The position numbers and the translations under genes are program-made. Under the pieces are notes generated by a model. The model did not search any database. It saw only the letters and a list, made by a program, of their open reading frames with translations, and had not been told where the DNA came from. A stretch of 64,000 nucleotides of DNA from Alteromonas sp. a30 (lineage in GTDB: Bacteria > Pseudomonadota > Gammaproteobacteria > Enterobacterales > Alteromonadaceae): contig NZ_JABEPE010000001.1 of NCBI RefSeq assembly GCF_026788005.1, forward strand, positions 186,001-250,000. The letters are read 5' to 3'. Of the stretch, positions 43,206-53,446 are shown piece by piece. Positions within the stretch are counted from its first letter, which is position 1. Each line of letters starts with the position of its first letter.

Positions 43206-45578
43206 TTAAGCGTGTTTCTCACCAAGATATAACCAAGTTTCGACAACGCTATCTGGGTTCAACGACACACTGTCAATGCCATGCTCAAGCAACCAAGCAG
43301 CGAAGTCTTCATGGTCAGATGGGCCTTGACCACAAATGCCCACGTATTTACCGCGTTTTTTCGCCGTGGTAATCGCCATTGCAAGCAAGGCTTTAACCGC
43401 ATCGTCGCGCTCATCGAACAAGTGTGCAATCAAGCCTGAGTCACGGTCTAAACCAAGCGTTAACTGCGTTAAATCGTTTGAACCGATAGAGAAGCCATCG
43501 AAAATATCAAGGAACTGGTCCGCAAGTAATGCATTTGATGGCAACTCGCACATCATGATTACTTTCAAGCCGTTAACGCCCTGCTCCAAGCCTTCCTCTT
43601 TTAGCAATTCAATCACTTGCTTGCCTTCGCTCACAGTGCGAACGAATGGGATCATAATCTCAACATTGGTTAAGCCCATTTTGTTACGAACGCGCTTAAT
43701 GGCTTCACATTCTAAGGCAAAACAGTCGCGGAACGATTCAGACACATAGCGGCTTGCACCGCGGAACCCGAGCATTGGGTTTTCTTCGTCTGGCTCGTAT
43801 TGGTGTCCACCAACCAAGTTGAAGTATTCGTTTGACTTAAAATCAGACATGCGCACGATAACGCGTTTCGGATAGAAAGCTGCACCAATGCTGGCAATGC
43901 CTTCAACCAACTTCTCGATGTAGAACTCAACAGGCGACTCGTAACCCGCCATTAAATCGTTGATTTCGTCTTTGACATCTTCAGGCTGTTGATCGTAGTT
44001 CAGCAAGGCTTTAGGGTGCACACCAATCATACGATTGATAATGAACTCTAAACGCGCCAAACCAACACCTTCATTTGGCAAACGAGCGAAGTCGAATGCA
44101 CGATCTGGATTACCGACGTTCATCATCACTTTCACCGGTAATTCTGGCATTGAATCAATGCGTGACGTTTGCACGCTGTAATCCAAAATATCGCCGTAAA
44201 TGTAACCGGTATCGCCTTCTGCACAAGACACTGTGACACGGTCGCCGGTGTTAAGCGAATCGGTTGCATCCCCACAACCAACAACCGCTGGAATACCCAA
44301 TTCACGGGCAATGATCGCCGCGTGGCAGGTTCGGCCACCACGGTTAGTCACGATAGCTGCCGCCTTTTTCATGATCGGTTCCCAATCAGGGTCGGTCATG
44401 TCAGTAACCAAAACGTCGCCTTCTTGCACTTTATCCATTTCATCAACAGACTGAAGCACTTTTACCGTACCTGCACCAATTTTATGCCCAATGGCTCGGC
44501 CTTCAGACAACACATTAGCTTTACCCGTTAATTGATAACGCTCAATGGTTTGAGAATCTTCACGTGAACGAACAGTTTCTGGGCGCGCTTGTACAATGTA
44601 CAACTTGCCATCTTCACCATCTTTGGCCCATTCAATGTCCATTGGACGCTGATAGTGCTTCTCGATAATGACCGCCTGTTTTGCTAATTCCATCACTTCG
44701 TCGTCTGTTAACGAGAACTGATTACGCGCAGAATCTTCAACCGGTACAATTTCAACTTGTTTGCCGTGAGCAGTATCGTCTGAATACTGCATCTTGTTCA
44801 TTTTGCTACCAAGGTTGCGGCGTAATACCGACGGATTCCCCATTTCTAACAACGGCTTATGAACATAAAATTCGTCTGGGTTAACCGCGCCTTGCACGAC
44901 CATTTCACCCAAACCGTAAGAGGATGTGATAAATACAACATCTTCAAAGCCAGATTCAGTATCAATACTGAACATAACACCAGATGAGGAAAGGTCGCTA
45001 CGCACCATACGTTGCACGCCAGCAGAAAGCGCAACGCCTTTGTGATCGTAGCCTTGGTGAACACGGTAAGAAATGGCGCGGTCGTTAAATAAAGACGCAA
45101 AAACGTGCTTAATGGCAACCAACACCGACTCATACCCTTTCACATTCAGAAAAGTCTCTTGTTGACCTGCAAAAGAGGCATCTGGCATATCTTCTGCCGT
45201 TGCTGATGAACGAACCGCAAAGGAAGCAGAGTCGCCGGCATCACCTTGAAGCTGTTCAAATGCACTTTTAATGGCCGTTTCTAATTGGGGTTGGAATGGT
45301 GTATCGAGGATCCACTGACGGATATTAGCGCCGGTTTCAGCTAAGGCTGTTACGTCTTCAATATCTAGTGCGTCTAGCGTATCGTGAATTCGCTTGTCTA
45401 AACCGCTTTGGTCTAGAAATTCGTTAAATGCATGAGCGGTTGTTGCAAATCCGCCTGGAACTTGTACCCCAGCGTTAGCTAGGTTTGAGATCATCTCCCC
45501 CAGAGAGGCGTTTTTACCACCTACTCGTCCAACATCACCCATACCTAACTCTTGGTACCACAGAACATAGTCGCCCAC
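43206..45578 (-). CDS. ppsA: Phosphoenolpyruvate synthase
   Basis: A 790-residue pyruvate, water dikinase. The N-terminal ATP-binding part has [14 protein letters not shown] and [20 protein letters not shown], the phosphohistidine domain [21 protein letters not shown], and the C-terminal PEP/pyruvate barrel [17 protein letters not shown] and [11 protein letters not shown]. It makes PEP from pyruvate for gluconeogenesis. The open frame begins with TTG at 45599, but GTG at 45578 has GGGAGG at ideal spacing and gives [13 protein letters not shown], like E. coli. An ATG at 45595 is out of frame. Divergent from its regulator gene ppsR. Confidence 0.95.
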   Translation of the reverse strand: MGDYVLWYQELGMGDVGRVGGKNASLGEMISNLANAGVQVPGGFATTAHAFNEFLDQSGLDKRIHDTLDALDIEDVTALAETGANIRQWILDTPFQPQLETAIKSAFEQLQGDAGDSASFAVRSSATAEDMPDASFAGQQETFLNVKGYESVLVAIKHVFASLFNDRAISYRVHQGYDHKGVALSAGVQRMVRSDLSSSGVMFSIDTESGFEDVVFITSSYGLGEMVVQGAVNPDEFYVHKPLLEMGNPSVLRRNLGSKMNKMQYSDDTAHGKQVEIVPVEDSARNQFSLTDDEVMELAKQAVIIEKHYQRPMDIEWAKDGEDGKLYIVQARPETVRSREDSQTIERYQLTGKANVLSEGRAIGHKIGAGTVKVLQSVDEMDKVQEGDVLVTDMTDPDWEPIMKKAAAIVTNRGGRTCHAAIIARELGIPAVVGCGDATDSLNTGDRVTVSCAEGDTGYIYGDILDYSVQTSRIDSMPELPVKVMMNVGNPDRAFDFARLPNEGVGLARLEFIINRMIGVHPKALLNYDQQPEDVKDEINDLMAGYESPVEFYIEKLVEGIASIGAAFYPKRVIVRMSDFKSNEYFNLVGGHQYEPDEENPMLGFRGASRYVSESFRDCFALECEAIKRVRNKMGLTNVEIMIPFVRTVSEGKQVIELLKEEGLEQGVNGLKVIMMCELPSNALLADQFLDIFDGFSIGSNDLTQLTLGLDRDSGLIAHLFDERDDAVKALLAMAITTAKKRGKYVGICGQGPSDHEDFAAWLLEHGIDSVSLNPDSVVETWLYLGEKHA

Positions 45579-46066
45579 TCGCGAACCTCCCGCATTCAAT
45601 GAAATAAGATGTATTTCTAAATTGTCGTATCAAAATGAAAAATTCACAGCACTCACGTTAATTTTTCTTCAATCCGCTTAAACTATTTCGTATTCAAAGA
45701 GTAACACTTGATTCAAAATATAATGTCTCTTTCTTAAAATAATATGTTTTCATTTCAAGCTTTAAAATTGCCTTAATTAATGCTCAAAATAAGAAGGATG
45801 AATATGCTCTTAATGCTTGTGCGGCGTGAATTTTAGAATGCCAAAGCCGTGGAAGTAAAATTTAATTTTGAGCTGTAATAAAATTACTACATTAGGTGAA
45901 AAAGTTGACTATTTATTCAAGAATTAAACGGTTGATTATTTCATCTAAAAGACAAATTAAATACGTGTATTTTTTGCATAACTATACTTAATTCTTCCCC
46001 TGATTTATGGTTATTCAAACAACATATTTGCGATGAAACATATAACGGATCCACAAGGAGCACCCT
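45579..46066. other. Divergent ppsA-ppsR intergenic region
   Basis: About 490 AT-rich bases without a credible gene, presumably holding the promoters of ppsA and ppsR. I could not identify a specific operator or structured RNA. Confidence 0.55.
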
Positions 46067-46879
46067 GTGCGCACAGCCTTTTACATATCTGACGGTACGG
46101 CGATAACTGCTGAAGTTTTTGGACATGCACTATTATCTTTATTCCCTATTCAGTTCGAGCATAAAACCGTGCCCTTTGTTGAAACGGTGGAAAAAGCAGA
46201 AAATATTGTTAAGAAAATATCTGAAAGTTTCCGAGATTTGAACGAGAGACCTTTGGTGTTTTACACCATAGTGAATCCAGAAATCAGGGAAATTATTGCT
46301 AACTCGCCGGGCATTAACTACAACTTCCTCGATCAATTCATCGCCCCGTTAGAGAAAATACTCGGCGTTCCATCTAAACCAGAAAAACATCGTACCCATA
46401 GTATTCATGAAAAAACCTATGATACGCGCATTGAAGCGGTTAATTTTGCACTCGCTAATGACGATGGCTCAAATTTAAAAGACTACGCTAGCGCCGATAT
46501 TATTTTGGTTGGCGTCTCTCGTTCAGGTAAAACCCCAACGAGTTTATATTTAGCATTACAGTATGGGATCCGCGCGGCGAATTATCCTTTCACGGAAGAA
46601 GATATGGGCGATACCTTAAAATTGCCGGCCGCGCTTAGAGCTTATAAAAAGAAACTTTTCGGGTTGTCTATTTCCGCAGAACGTTTACATCAGATTCGCT
46701 CGGAGCGCCGCGCAAACAGCCGCTATGCCTCAATGAAACAATGTAGGATGGAATTACGGGAAGTGGAAAACCTGTATCGAAAAGAAAAAATTCCATTTCT
46801 AAACAGTACACATTTTTCCGTGGAAGAAATATCAGCGAAAATCCTCGCCGAAACTGGCTTAGAGCGCCGAAAGTATTAA
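46067..46879 (+). CDS. ppsR: PEP synthase regulatory kinase/pyrophosphorylase
   Basis: A 270-residue DUF299 protein. The N-terminus [21 protein letters not shown] and the P-loop [16 protein letters not shown] (about 151-166) are family hallmarks. It inactivates PpsA by ADP-dependent threonine phosphorylation and reactivates it by phosphorolysis. Start is GTG 46067 with AAGGAG six bases upstream. The pairing with ppsA and a DAHP synthase gene is the same as E. coli ppsA-ppsR(ydiA)-aroH. Confidence 0.95.
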   Translation: MRTAFYISDGTAITAEVFGHALLSLFPIQFEHKTVPFVETVEKAENIVKKISESFRDLNERPLVFYTIVNPEIREIIANSPGINYNFLDQFIAPLEKILGVPSKPEKHRTHSIHEKTYDTRIEAVNFALANDDGSNLKDYASADIILVGVSRSGKTPTSLYLALQYGIRAANYPFTEEDMGDTLKLPAALRAYKKKLFGLSISAERLHQIRSERRANSRYASMKQCRMELREVENLYRKEKIPFLNSTHFSVEEISAKILAETGLERRKY

Positions 46880-46977
46880 GTTATCGATAGATAGTTAAAA
46901 GGAAATTACCAAGATGGTAACAACAAGGAGAAGTCGTTTAGATAGTCGTTATGATCGTTTTTAAATAAATCGGAATA

Positions 46978-47012
46978 GCTTTTCAGCCGCATAAACGCCG
47001 CTGAAAAGCCTT
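46978..47012. terminator. Hairpin between ppsR and the DAHP synthase gene
   Basis: GCTTTTCAGC (46978-46987) pairs with GCTGAAAAGC (47000-47009). It lies between convergent genes and probably serves both. Confidence 0.75.
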
Positions 47013-47024
47013 TAAAAAGATTAC

Positions 47025-48371
47025 TTATACTTCTGAACGTAAGTGATCGGCTACCAAAAATGCCATTTCAAGCACTTGGTCCGCATTCAAACGCGGATCA
47101 CACTGAGTTTCGTAACATTCAGCTAAGTCACTTTCACTGATTTGATACGCACCGCCTGTACATTCCGTGACGTGCTGCCCCGTCATTTCCAAATGAATGC
47201 CACCAGCATGTGTTCCTTCTGCCTTGTGAGCGGCAAAGAACTGACGAATTTCACTTAAGATGTCATCAAAATTACGCGTTTTGTAACCACTGGACGCCTT
47301 TTTCGTATTGCCGTGCATTGGATCAGAACTCCAAACCACATTACGGCCTTCCGCTTTCACACGGCGCAATAAACGCGGCAAGTTCTGCTCAAGATTGTCT
47401 GCCCCCATGCGCGTAATAAGGGTTAAGCGACCCGGGTCATTTTCTGGGTTCAAGGCATCAATAAGCTTAATAAGCTCATCTTCTTGCATCGTCGGCCCAA
47501 CTTTCACACCTACAGGATTATGAATTCCACGGAAGAACTCAATGTGAGCATGATCCAATTGACGAGTACGCTCTCCTATCCAAATCATGTGAGCTGAACA
47601 GTCGTACCATTTATCGGTTAAGGTATCGACACGCGTTAGTGCCTGTTCATAATTAAGCAATAATGCTTCATGGGAGGTGAACAGGCTAGTCTCATGCAAA
47701 GAGGCGGTGTTACCAGCATTAATGCCAATAACATCCATAAATGAAAGCGTATCTTGAATACGGTTTGCCATATCTTGATAACGATCTTTCAAGGGATTAT
47801 TTTCCACGAAGGTCATGTTCCAGCGATTCACTTGATGTAAATCTGCCAAACCGCCTTGCGCGAAGGCTCGAAGTAGATTCAAGGTTGCAGATGAGCGGTG
47901 ATACGCATCGATCATACGTTGAGGATCCGGCATACGGGCGGCTTCAGTAAATTCAAAGCTGTTGACAATGTCACCACGGTAACTGGGTAGTGATACACCA
48001 TCGATAGTTTCCAGATCCGATGAACGAGGTTTTGCATATTGCCCCGCCATACGCGCAACTTTAGTAACAGGACAACGGCCCGCAAATGTTAATACAATCG
48101 CCATTTGCAAGATCACACGAAACGTATCGCGAATTTTAGGCGCATTAAACTCTGCGAACGATTCAGCACAATCGCCACCTTGCAATAAAAACCCTTTGCC
48201 TTGGGAAACATTGGCTAACTGTCGATACAATTCACGCGTTTCCTCAGCAAAAACCAAAGGCGGAAATCGATTAAGCTCTGTTTCCACAGAGGCTAATTTT
48301 GCCTTATCTTCGTATGTTGGTTGTTGCAATATTGGGAAATTGCGCCATGAGTCGGGTTGCCATTGGCTCAC
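47025..48371 (-). CDS. 3-deoxy-7-phosphoheptulonate synthase, class II
   Basis: A 448-residue class II (plant/AroAII-type) DAHP synthase. Recognisable blocks are [65 protein letters not shown] and [15 protein letters not shown]. It condenses PEP and erythrose-4-phosphate, the first shikimate step. Class I AroF/G/H enzymes are unrelated in length and motifs. ATG gives [13 protein letters not shown]. It occupies the place of aroH beside ppsR in E. coli. Confidence 0.93.
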   Translation of the reverse strand: MSQWQPDSWRNFPILQQPTYEDKAKLASVETELNRFPPLVFAEETRELYRQLANVSQGKGFLLQGGDCAESFAEFNAPKIRDTFRVILQMAIVLTFAGRCPVTKVARMAGQYAKPRSSDLETIDGVSLPSYRGDIVNSFEFTEAARMPDPQRMIDAYHRSSATLNLLRAFAQGGLADLHQVNRWNMTFVENNPLKDRYQDMANRIQDTLSFMDVIGINAGNTASLHETSLFTSHEALLLNYEQALTRVDTLTDKWYDCSAHMIWIGERTRQLDHAHIEFFRGIHNPVGVKVGPTMQEDELIKLIDALNPENDPGRLTLITRMGADNLEQNLPRLLRRVKAEGRNVVWSSDPMHGNTKKASSGYKTRNFDDILSEIRQFFAAHKAEGTHAGGIHLEMTGQHVTECTGGAYQISESDLAECYETQCDPRLNADQVLEMAFLVADHLRSEV

Positions 48372-48695
48372 AAGGGTTACCTTCTATAAGTTAAGTTAAA
48401 CGAAGTGACATCATAAACATTAAAAATGTGCTCTAGCAAGGGACTTTTAAGCAAACTCCGTATAAACATACAAATGTATAACTTATATCAATAATTTAGG
48501 GCGATACAGCGCGATGTAAGAAACGTTTTAAACACAACAATGTGATCGTTTTGGCATTATTTATCGTTTAAAAGCTCGGTTTGAATAGAATTTAAGGGAA
48601 ACTTGTTTATACATGTAAGTTTTTCGTTAAATTTACGTAGGAGTTGTCAAAAAAAGATAAATAAAGACTGGCTTTTTTCGGCAACTTTGCCAAAA

Positions 48696-48729
48696 TGCGA
48701 ATTATTCTCAATTAGGGTAATGATTATCT
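48696..48729. promoter_or_regulatory. Two adjacent Fur-box-like operators
   Basis: TGCGAATTATTCTCA (48696-48710) and GGGTAATGATTATCT (48715-48729) each match 11 of the 14 defined positions of the 7-1-7 Fur consensus TGATAATnATTATCA, by my own comparison. They are offset by 19 bp, which would put two Fur dimers in tandem. The nearest downstream gene is the DUF1513 lipoprotein, over 360 bp away. Confidence 0.6.
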
Positions 48730-48753
48730 CGGTTGAGGCACTTACTGAAATAC

Positions 48754-48789
48754 CTAAATAGCGGTGTTTAATTGTTTATAGGTGACTGA
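48754..48789 (+). repeat. Short deletion derivative (copy D) of the MITE-like repeat
   Basis: CTAAATAGCGGTGTTTAATTG is joined directly to TTTATAGGTGACTGAT. These are the left flank and right end of the ~130-bp repeats B and C, with about 95 internal bases missing. Confidence 0.6.
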
Positions 48790-49091
48790 TATGTGTAACA
48801 AGCATGGAGTGAAACTATCCGTTGAAACAATAACGCAGTGCGTCTGGTCTGCTGCAATTAACGTTTATGTGAAAAGCAAGACTAACGAGCATCTGCACAA
48901 AATATAGACTAGGGTTAACAGCAGACTAAAGTTGATTTGATGTTGATACTGGCATCCAGATGATGATCAACTAAAGAAAGAACAAATTAAAATACCAATA
49001 ACCAGTGTTGTATGAAGTTTTAAGAGCAGTATGAGCAGTGCTCACCGCTTATCCTTCAGACTTTGAACAATAATAATAGGGTTCAATTCGA

Positions 49092-50252
49092 ATGACGGTG
49101 ATTAAAGGAATCGACAGAAGGCAGTTTCTTCTGGGAAGCAGTAGTGCAGCATTAGTCGCAATGATGCTTCCATCTTGCAGCGCAAATAGCCAACAACAAT
49201 GGATGGTAAGTAGCGCCAGCGATAATCAAGGCAAACATTATGTTGCCGCGGTCGACATTGATGGCTACCTGATTAGCCGTGTCGCACTTCCTGCTCGCGG
49301 TCACGATACACTTGCGCTACCACATAAACCGGGTCACGCATTGGTTTTTGCCAGAAGCCCAAATACCTTTGCTATGGAAATCAATTTCATCACAGGGCAC
49401 ATAACGCACCAGTTTGAGTGCGGCAACGATACCTATTTTTGCGGTCATGGTGCATTGTCTGCTGACGGCTCAAAACTGTTTACCAGCGAAAACCAGTTAA
49501 ATCACAATCAAGGTATGATTGTGGTGCGCGATACCCAATCTTACCAAGTGCTCAACCGCTTTGCGTCTGGCGGCATTAGCCCTCATGAACTGGTGATGCT
49601 GCCTAACAGCAATACGCTTGCTGTTGCAAACAGCGGGATTGTGTCTGTTTATGGCAACTCAAATTCCGTTGACACTCCTGCCAGCAAAGTCACCTCAAGG
49701 CATTTTACGCAATCAAATCTTGCTTATATTGATGCCGATAGTGGCCGAGTTATCGCAAAACTTAACGCACCAGAAGCAGGACAAAGCATTCGTCATTTAG
49801 ATGTGTCGCCAGAAGGCAAAGTGTATATTGGCATGCAATACGAAGGCGATACTTTGAAGGACTCCCACAAAAACCAATCGCCTAAGCAAATGTCATTAAT
49901 TTATAGCCATCAAGGCAACGAGGGACTAAAGGCGAGCAAGGCATCAGAGTTACAGATGCAACGTATTCAACACCAAACCTCCAGTGTAAAAGTGCTGAAC
50001 AACTTACTCGCTGTTACCTGTCCCCAATCCCATTGTATTACCTTTTTACATGCCGACAGTTTAGAAGTCATTGAACAGCAGGAATATCAGGGAGCCGCAG
50101 GATTAACCGCCATTAACAATATGCTGGTCGCATCAAATCGCGAGGGCAAGCTGAGAATTTATAACAACAAAGTCAATTTAAAATATGCAACGGAGCAAAC
50201 CGTGGCATCGCTCCGTTTTGATAGTCATATGACTAGCATCTACTCAGCTTGA
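49092..50252 (+). CDS. DUF1513 protein, Tat-exported lipoprotein
   Basis: A 386-residue protein. The N-terminus carries DRRQFLLGSS, a twin-arginine motif, then a hydrophobic stretch ending in LPSC, a lipobox-like site. The mature part has repeated short beta-propeller-like blades (HGALSADGSKLFTSEN, IRHLDVSPEGKVYIGMQYEG), as in the DUF1513 family. In many proteobacteria these genes follow imelysin and di-haem peroxidase-like genes in iron-regulated operons; none of those is present here. Function unknown; periplasmic. Its stop region overlaps the convergent phosphatase gene by 13 bp. Confidence 0.85.
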   Translation: MTVIKGIDRRQFLLGSSSAALVAMMLPSCSANSQQQWMVSSASDNQGKHYVAAVDIDGYLISRVALPARGHDTLALPHKPGHALVFARSPNTFAMEINFITGHITHQFECGNDTYFCGHGALSADGSKLFTSENQLNHNQGMIVVRDTQSYQVLNRFASGGISPHELVMLPNSNTLAVANSGIVSVYGNSNSVDTPASKVTSRHFTQSNLAYIDADSGRVIAKLNAPEAGQSIRHLDVSPEGKVYIGMQYEGDTLKDSHKNQSPKQMSLIYSHQGNEGLKASKASELQMQRIQHQTSSVKVLNNLLAVTCPQSHCITFLHADSLEVIEQQEYQGAAGLTAINNMLVASNREGKLRIYNNKVNLKYATEQTVASLRFDSHMTSIYSA

Positions 50253-50716
50253 GCGTCTTGTTGTAGACGCTCGACGAGTTTATCGGATGCCGCTTCAATT
50301 AAATCTAACACTTCCGTAAAACCGTTCTCACCGCCGTAGTATGGGTCTGGCACATTATCAGTCTCGGAATCTGACAAGCTTAGGAATAGACTCACTTTAT
50401 GTTTGAATTCCTCTGGACATAACGCCAGCATGTCTTCTACGTTTTTTGAGTCCATCGCAAACAAATAATCGAAATCTCGAAAATCGCTCTTTTGCAGTTG
50501 GCGCGCCACTTGCCCTTGAAAACGATAACCGCGCGCCTCACCTGCCTGTCGGCTTCTGGAATCTGGCGCTTCTCCAATGTGATAACCAGTTGTCCCCGCA
50601 GAATCGATATACACCTTTACCCCTGCTTGCGTCGCTTTACTGCGAAACACCGCTTCTGCCGTAGGTGAACGACAAATATTGCCCATGCATACAAAAAGAA
50701 TTCTATTTTGTTTCAT
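50240..50716 (-). CDS. Low-molecular-weight protein-tyrosine phosphatase
   Basis: A 158-residue arsenate-reductase-like phosphatase. The catalytic CX5R loop VCMGNICRSPTAEAVF has Cys10 and Arg16, and the general-acid aspartate lies in VPDPYYGGENGF near residue 120. Relatives dephosphorylate tyrosine kinases of polysaccharide export or small substrates; no such kinase gene is adjacent. Convergent with DUF1513, with a 13-bp overlap of coding ends. Start ATG 50716. Confidence 0.92.
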   Translation of the reverse strand: MKQNRILFVCMGNICRSPTAEAVFRSKATQAGVKVYIDSAGTTGYHIGEAPDSRSRQAGEARGYRFQGQVARQLQKSDFRDFDYLFAMDSKNVEDMLALCPEEFKHKVSLFLSLSDSETDNVPDPYYGGENGFTEVLDLIEAASDKLVERLQQDAQAE

Positions 50717-51156
50717 ATTTTCAATTACTTATAATAATTTTTAAACAATTCGAGTGACCAAAAAGACGCAATAACAAAAATAAGGTTATCTTAGCCTCTA
50801 AATAGCTGTGTTTCATTGTTAATTACCTATAAATGATTTATCGCAAACTCACCATGAATACTGCCATGAGGGCTCCGCAGCCGCCTCCCGCAACTCAGGG
50901 TTTGCTCTTAATTCTCTATAGGTGACTCAACGATTGGAGCAGATGTTCTAGCCTAGTGTTGTGTTGCTCTTAACTCAATCTTAGTTTTAGCACGACTATC
51001 AACCTACTCAAGAAGACCCAACACAACCCTAATCACTTACAATGCTTTATACAGGATTTTTGTACGCTTCAAAGCATTGTTTTCAGTATTGCGCGTAACA
51101 AATGAATATCAGAGAGAGTAAAGCCGTTCCAATTCAAAGCACAATTCTCAATTCAT
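50717..51156. other. Intergenic region upstream of the pentapeptide-type gene
   Basis: About 440 bp holding repeat copy B, a 9-bp inverted repeat (GTTGTGTTG 50958-50966 / CAACACAAC 51019-51027) and a perfect 10-bp inverted repeat (ACAATGCTTT 51039-51048 / AAAGCATTGT 51071-51080). No gene seen. The promoter of the pentapeptide-type gene must be here. Confidence 0.6.
50798..50928 (+). repeat. MITE-like repeat, copy B
   Basis: About 131 bp that align, with a few mismatches, to the reverse complement of 53536-53668. Shared blocks include CTAAATAGCTGTGTTT, ATTTATCGCAAACTC, AGGGTTTGCTC and AATTCTCTAYAGGTGACT. The copy's left terminal repeat is eroded (TTAATTACCTATAAAT where copy C has CAGTCACCCATAGAG). 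Confidence 0.85.
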
Positions 51157-52854
51157 ATGGCGATTAACTGCATGGACATCACCCTAATACCTAACCCAAA
51201 GAGTGGGCAACTAGAGCGAAATAAGCAAAAAGTTGCATCGGCATATTCCTCAGACTTTACATCCAACTCAAATAAGCTCTACAACTTAGAAGCTGTTCAA
51301 CTTTGGTTGCAAGGTCGTGAGGCTTGGAATCAGTGGGTGAACGAAAACCCAGAATGTGATGTGGATTTTTCAGAAGTGGATTTCGGGTATTTAAGGAAGT
51401 TCACGGAGCGCGGGGAGATTGATTTCAGCTTTTATAACTTTCCCAAAGGGGATATTGACTTTTCCGAGGTTGAATTTGGTGATGGGAATATGAGTTTCTC
51501 ACGCTCCAATTTTGGTGATGGGAATATGAGTTTCTCACGCTCCAATTTTGGTAATGGGAATACAAATTTCTCTAAAACCAACTTTGGTAATGGAAAAGCA
51601 GATTTTTCATTTACCCACTTTGGTGATGGAAGTGCAGATTTTTCTGAAACCAATTTTGGTGATGGAAATGTCAATTTTTTTGAAGCCAACTTTGGTGATG
51701 GAAGAGCACGTTTTTATGGAGCCAACTTTGGTGATGGATATGTGAATTTTTCAAATGCCAACTTTGGTGATGGAAGTGCAAGTTTTTATGGAGCCAACTT
51801 TGGTGATGGGAGTGCAAGTTTTTATGGAGCCAACTTTGGTGATGGGAGTGTGAACTTTTCAGATGCCAACTTTGGTGATGGAAGTGCAGATTTTTCTGGA
51901 GCCAACTTTGGTGATGGATATGTGAATTTTTCATATGCCAATTTTGGTAATGGGATTGCAGATTTTTCCCGTACCAACTTTAGTAATGGGGATGTGGATT
52001 TTATAGAAGCCAACTTTGGTGATGGGAGTGTGGACTTTTCAGATGCCAACTTTGGTGATGGAAGTGCAGATTTTTCTGGAGCCAACTTTGCTGGGGGACA
52101 TGTATCGTTTATCTATACTCAATCCAACGGAAATGTCGTTTTTATCGACTTAAGAAAACCCGATAAAATCACGTCATTTTCATTACTGGGCGCATCAATA
52201 AACGGGCTATTGTCCTTATCAAATAACACCTTTCACTGCGTACCCGATTTAACTGAAACAAATATTAAGCATGATGTAGAGCTTCAAACCTTAAGTGTTA
52301 ATTTGCAAAGAGAACGGCTGGACTGGAAAGGCTTATGGATGAAAAAAGCGTTGGATACCAAAGACATCCAACGCTTGCGTAAGCTAAAGCAAATTGCTGA
52401 AAACAATAAACATCACGAAGCCGCATTACGATTCCATGCCGATGAAATGAGAGCCAAACGCTGGCACAAAAAGGAAGATGGTGGTTTAGGGGTATTTGGC
52501 TCGGTTCTGGATTTACTGTATTCCGCCATTTGCAACTACGGGCAGTCTATAGCAAAGCCGTTAATCACCTTAATCGCAACGTGGTTTGCCTTCTTTCCGC
52601 TTTACTGGACTTTGACCAAGGATGTGTTTACCAAAGATACGTTTGCCGCAGAGAATGTTGCAGACTTGTTTGTGTTTACCGCGACCAATTCAATTCCCTT
52701 TATTCCCGTTGCGAAAAAAGTCAGGGACATCGCCTACGCAAGCTTTTTTGATGAAAGTGCTTTGCTGTTTAGCGTGATGAGCTTTCAGGCAATTGTATCG
52801 TTGGCCTGTATTTTCTTAATTGGTCTTGGCTTTAGAAATCGGTTTAGGATTTAA
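51157..52854 (+). CDS. Pentapeptide-repeat-type protein with C-terminal membrane segment
   Basis: A 565-residue protein. Residues 40-105 hold an LWLQGREAWNQWVNENPECDVDFSEVDF lead-in. Residues 106-321 are 18 tandem 12-residue units of the form NFGDGSADFSGA, a regular beta-solenoid pattern of the Pentapeptide_3 kind. A bridging region (LRKLKQIAENNKHHEAALRFHADEMRAKRW) leads to about three hydrophobic segments (roughly 455-480, 515-530, 537-560). Such proteins are common but functionally unknown; the solenoid could bind a partner or surface while the C-terminus sits in the membrane. ATG 51157 or 51172 may be the start; no clear ribosome-binding site. Confidence 0.8.
   Translation: MAINCMDITLIPNPKSGQLERNKQKVASAYSSDFTSNSNKLYNLEAVQLWLQGREAWNQWVNENPECDVDFSEVDFGYLRKFTERGEIDFSFYNFPKGDIDFSEVEFGDGNMSFSRSNFGDGNMSFSRSNFGNGNTNFSKTNFGNGKADFSFTHFGDGSADFSETNFGDGNVNFFEANFGDGRARFYGANFGDGYVNFSNANFGDGSASFYGANFGDGSASFYGANFGDGSVNFSDANFGDGSADFSGANFGDGYVNFSYANFGNGIADFSRTNFSNGDVDFIEANFGDGSVDFSDANFGDGSADFSGANFAGGHVSFIYTQSNGNVVFIDLRKPDKITSFSLLGASINGLLSLSNNTFHCVPDLTETNIKHDVELQTLSVNLQRERLDWKGLWMKKALDTKDIQRLRKLKQIAENNKHHEAALRFHADEMRAKRWHKKEDGGLGVFGSVLDLLYSAICNYGQSIAKPLITLIATWFAFFPLYWTLTKDVFTKDTFAAENVADLFVFTATNSIPFIPVAKKVRDIAYASFFDESALLFSVMSFQAIVSLACIFLIGLGFRNRFRI
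51472..52119 (+). repeat. 18 x 36-bp in-frame tandem repeats
   Basis: Eighteen units of 36 bp beginning at residue 106. Several neighbours are nearly identical (for example the units at 51868-51903 and 52048-52083), pointing to recent duplication. The unit length is a multiple of three, so gains or losses keep the frame open. Confidence 0.93.
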
Positions 52855-52933
52855 CGGGCTAAACGCCGTCGCTTTATCTATGTTTTTCTACCTCAAAATC
52901 GCTCTACCAGTATCTCTATCTATCAGAATGAAA

Positions 52934-52951
52934 AAGGGGCCGAAGCCCCTT
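52934..52951 (-). terminator. Terminator of dps
   Basis: AAGGGGC (52934-52940) pairs with GCCCCTT (52945-52951); the A-run at 52930-52935 is the U-tract on the minus strand. Confidence 0.8.
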
Positions 52952-52975
52952 CCTATCATACTCATTTCTATTCAG

Positions 52976-53446
52976 TTATTTGCGTGTTGCGCGTAGCATC
53001 CAGGATGTTTTCTCGTGGATACGCATTCGGTCGGAAACCAGTGCAGCGGTGGATTCATCATCCGCAGATTGCGCCATTTTTAGCACTTCACGAGCGGTTC
53101 TTACCACTTGCTCATGGCCTTTTGTGAGTAAGTCGACCATTTCTGCGGCACTGGGCACGCCGTCCACTTCTTCAATGGAGCTTAACCTTGCAAATTCTTT
53201 GTAGGTTCCCGGTGCAGGTACATCTAGGGTTCGAATACGTTCGGCAATGTCGTCTACCGCGACCGCTAGTTCGGTGTAATGTTCTTCGAACATCAAGTGT
53301 AATTCACGGAACTGTGGACCGGTAACATTCCAGTGGAAATTGTGCGTCTGCAAATACAGGGTATAAGAATCGGCCAAAAGACGTTTCAGTCCTTCTGCAA
53401 TTTTTTCTCTATTTTCAGAGTTAATTCCTATATCAATATCAGTCAT
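52976..53446 (-). CDS. dps: Dps family DNA-protecting ferritin-like protein
   Basis: A 156-residue four-helix protein. The ferroxidase site elements are present: [12 protein letters not shown] (histidines 35 and 38) and the acidic [19 protein letters not shown]. Twelve-subunit Dps oxidises and stores iron using peroxide and protects DNA. The N-terminus lacks an extended lysine-rich tail, so DNA binding may be weak. It is convergent with the pentapeptide-type gene, and both lie between inverted repeat copies B and C. Confidence 0.92.
   Translation of the reverse strand: MTDIDIGINSENREKIAEGLKRLLADSYTLYLQTHNFHWNVTGPQFRELHLMFEEHYTELAVAVDDIAERIRTLDVPAPGTYKEFARLSSIEEVDGVPSAAEMVDLLTKGHEQVVRTAREVLKMAQSADDESTAALVSDRMRIHEKTSWMLRATRK

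Larger units (their letters stand above)
48372..49091. other. Long intergenic region with twin Fur-like sites and a repeat remnant
   Basis: About 720 bp without a credible gene, between the divergent DAHP synthase and DUF1513 genes. It contains two Fur-box-like sequences and a 36-bp deletion derivative of the dispersed repeat. One 38-codon frame (48791-48907) starts within it but has no recognisable product. I could not find a rho-independent terminator indicating a small RNA. Confidence 0.6.

Noticed and set aside
45804-45836. Short frame MLLMLVRREF resembling the CsrA start (MLILTRR), with AAGGA upstream.
   Set aside because: Only 10 codons before TAG, no CsrA continuation beyond a few residues; chance.
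48791-48907. 38-codon frame beginning right after repeat remnant D.
   Set aside because: No recognised domain or composition signal, weak initiation context; kept only in the intergenic note.
50938-51090. Inverted repeats GTTGTGTTG/CAACACAAC and ACAATGCTTT/AAAGCATTGT as an operator or attachment site.
   Set aside because: Too little to assign a function; noted only as part of the intergenic region.
51432-52085. Long antisense frames through the 36-bp repeat region.
   Set aside because: They arise because the repeat has no stop in several frames; they give low-complexity K/P/S- or H/Q-rich proteins and are shadows.
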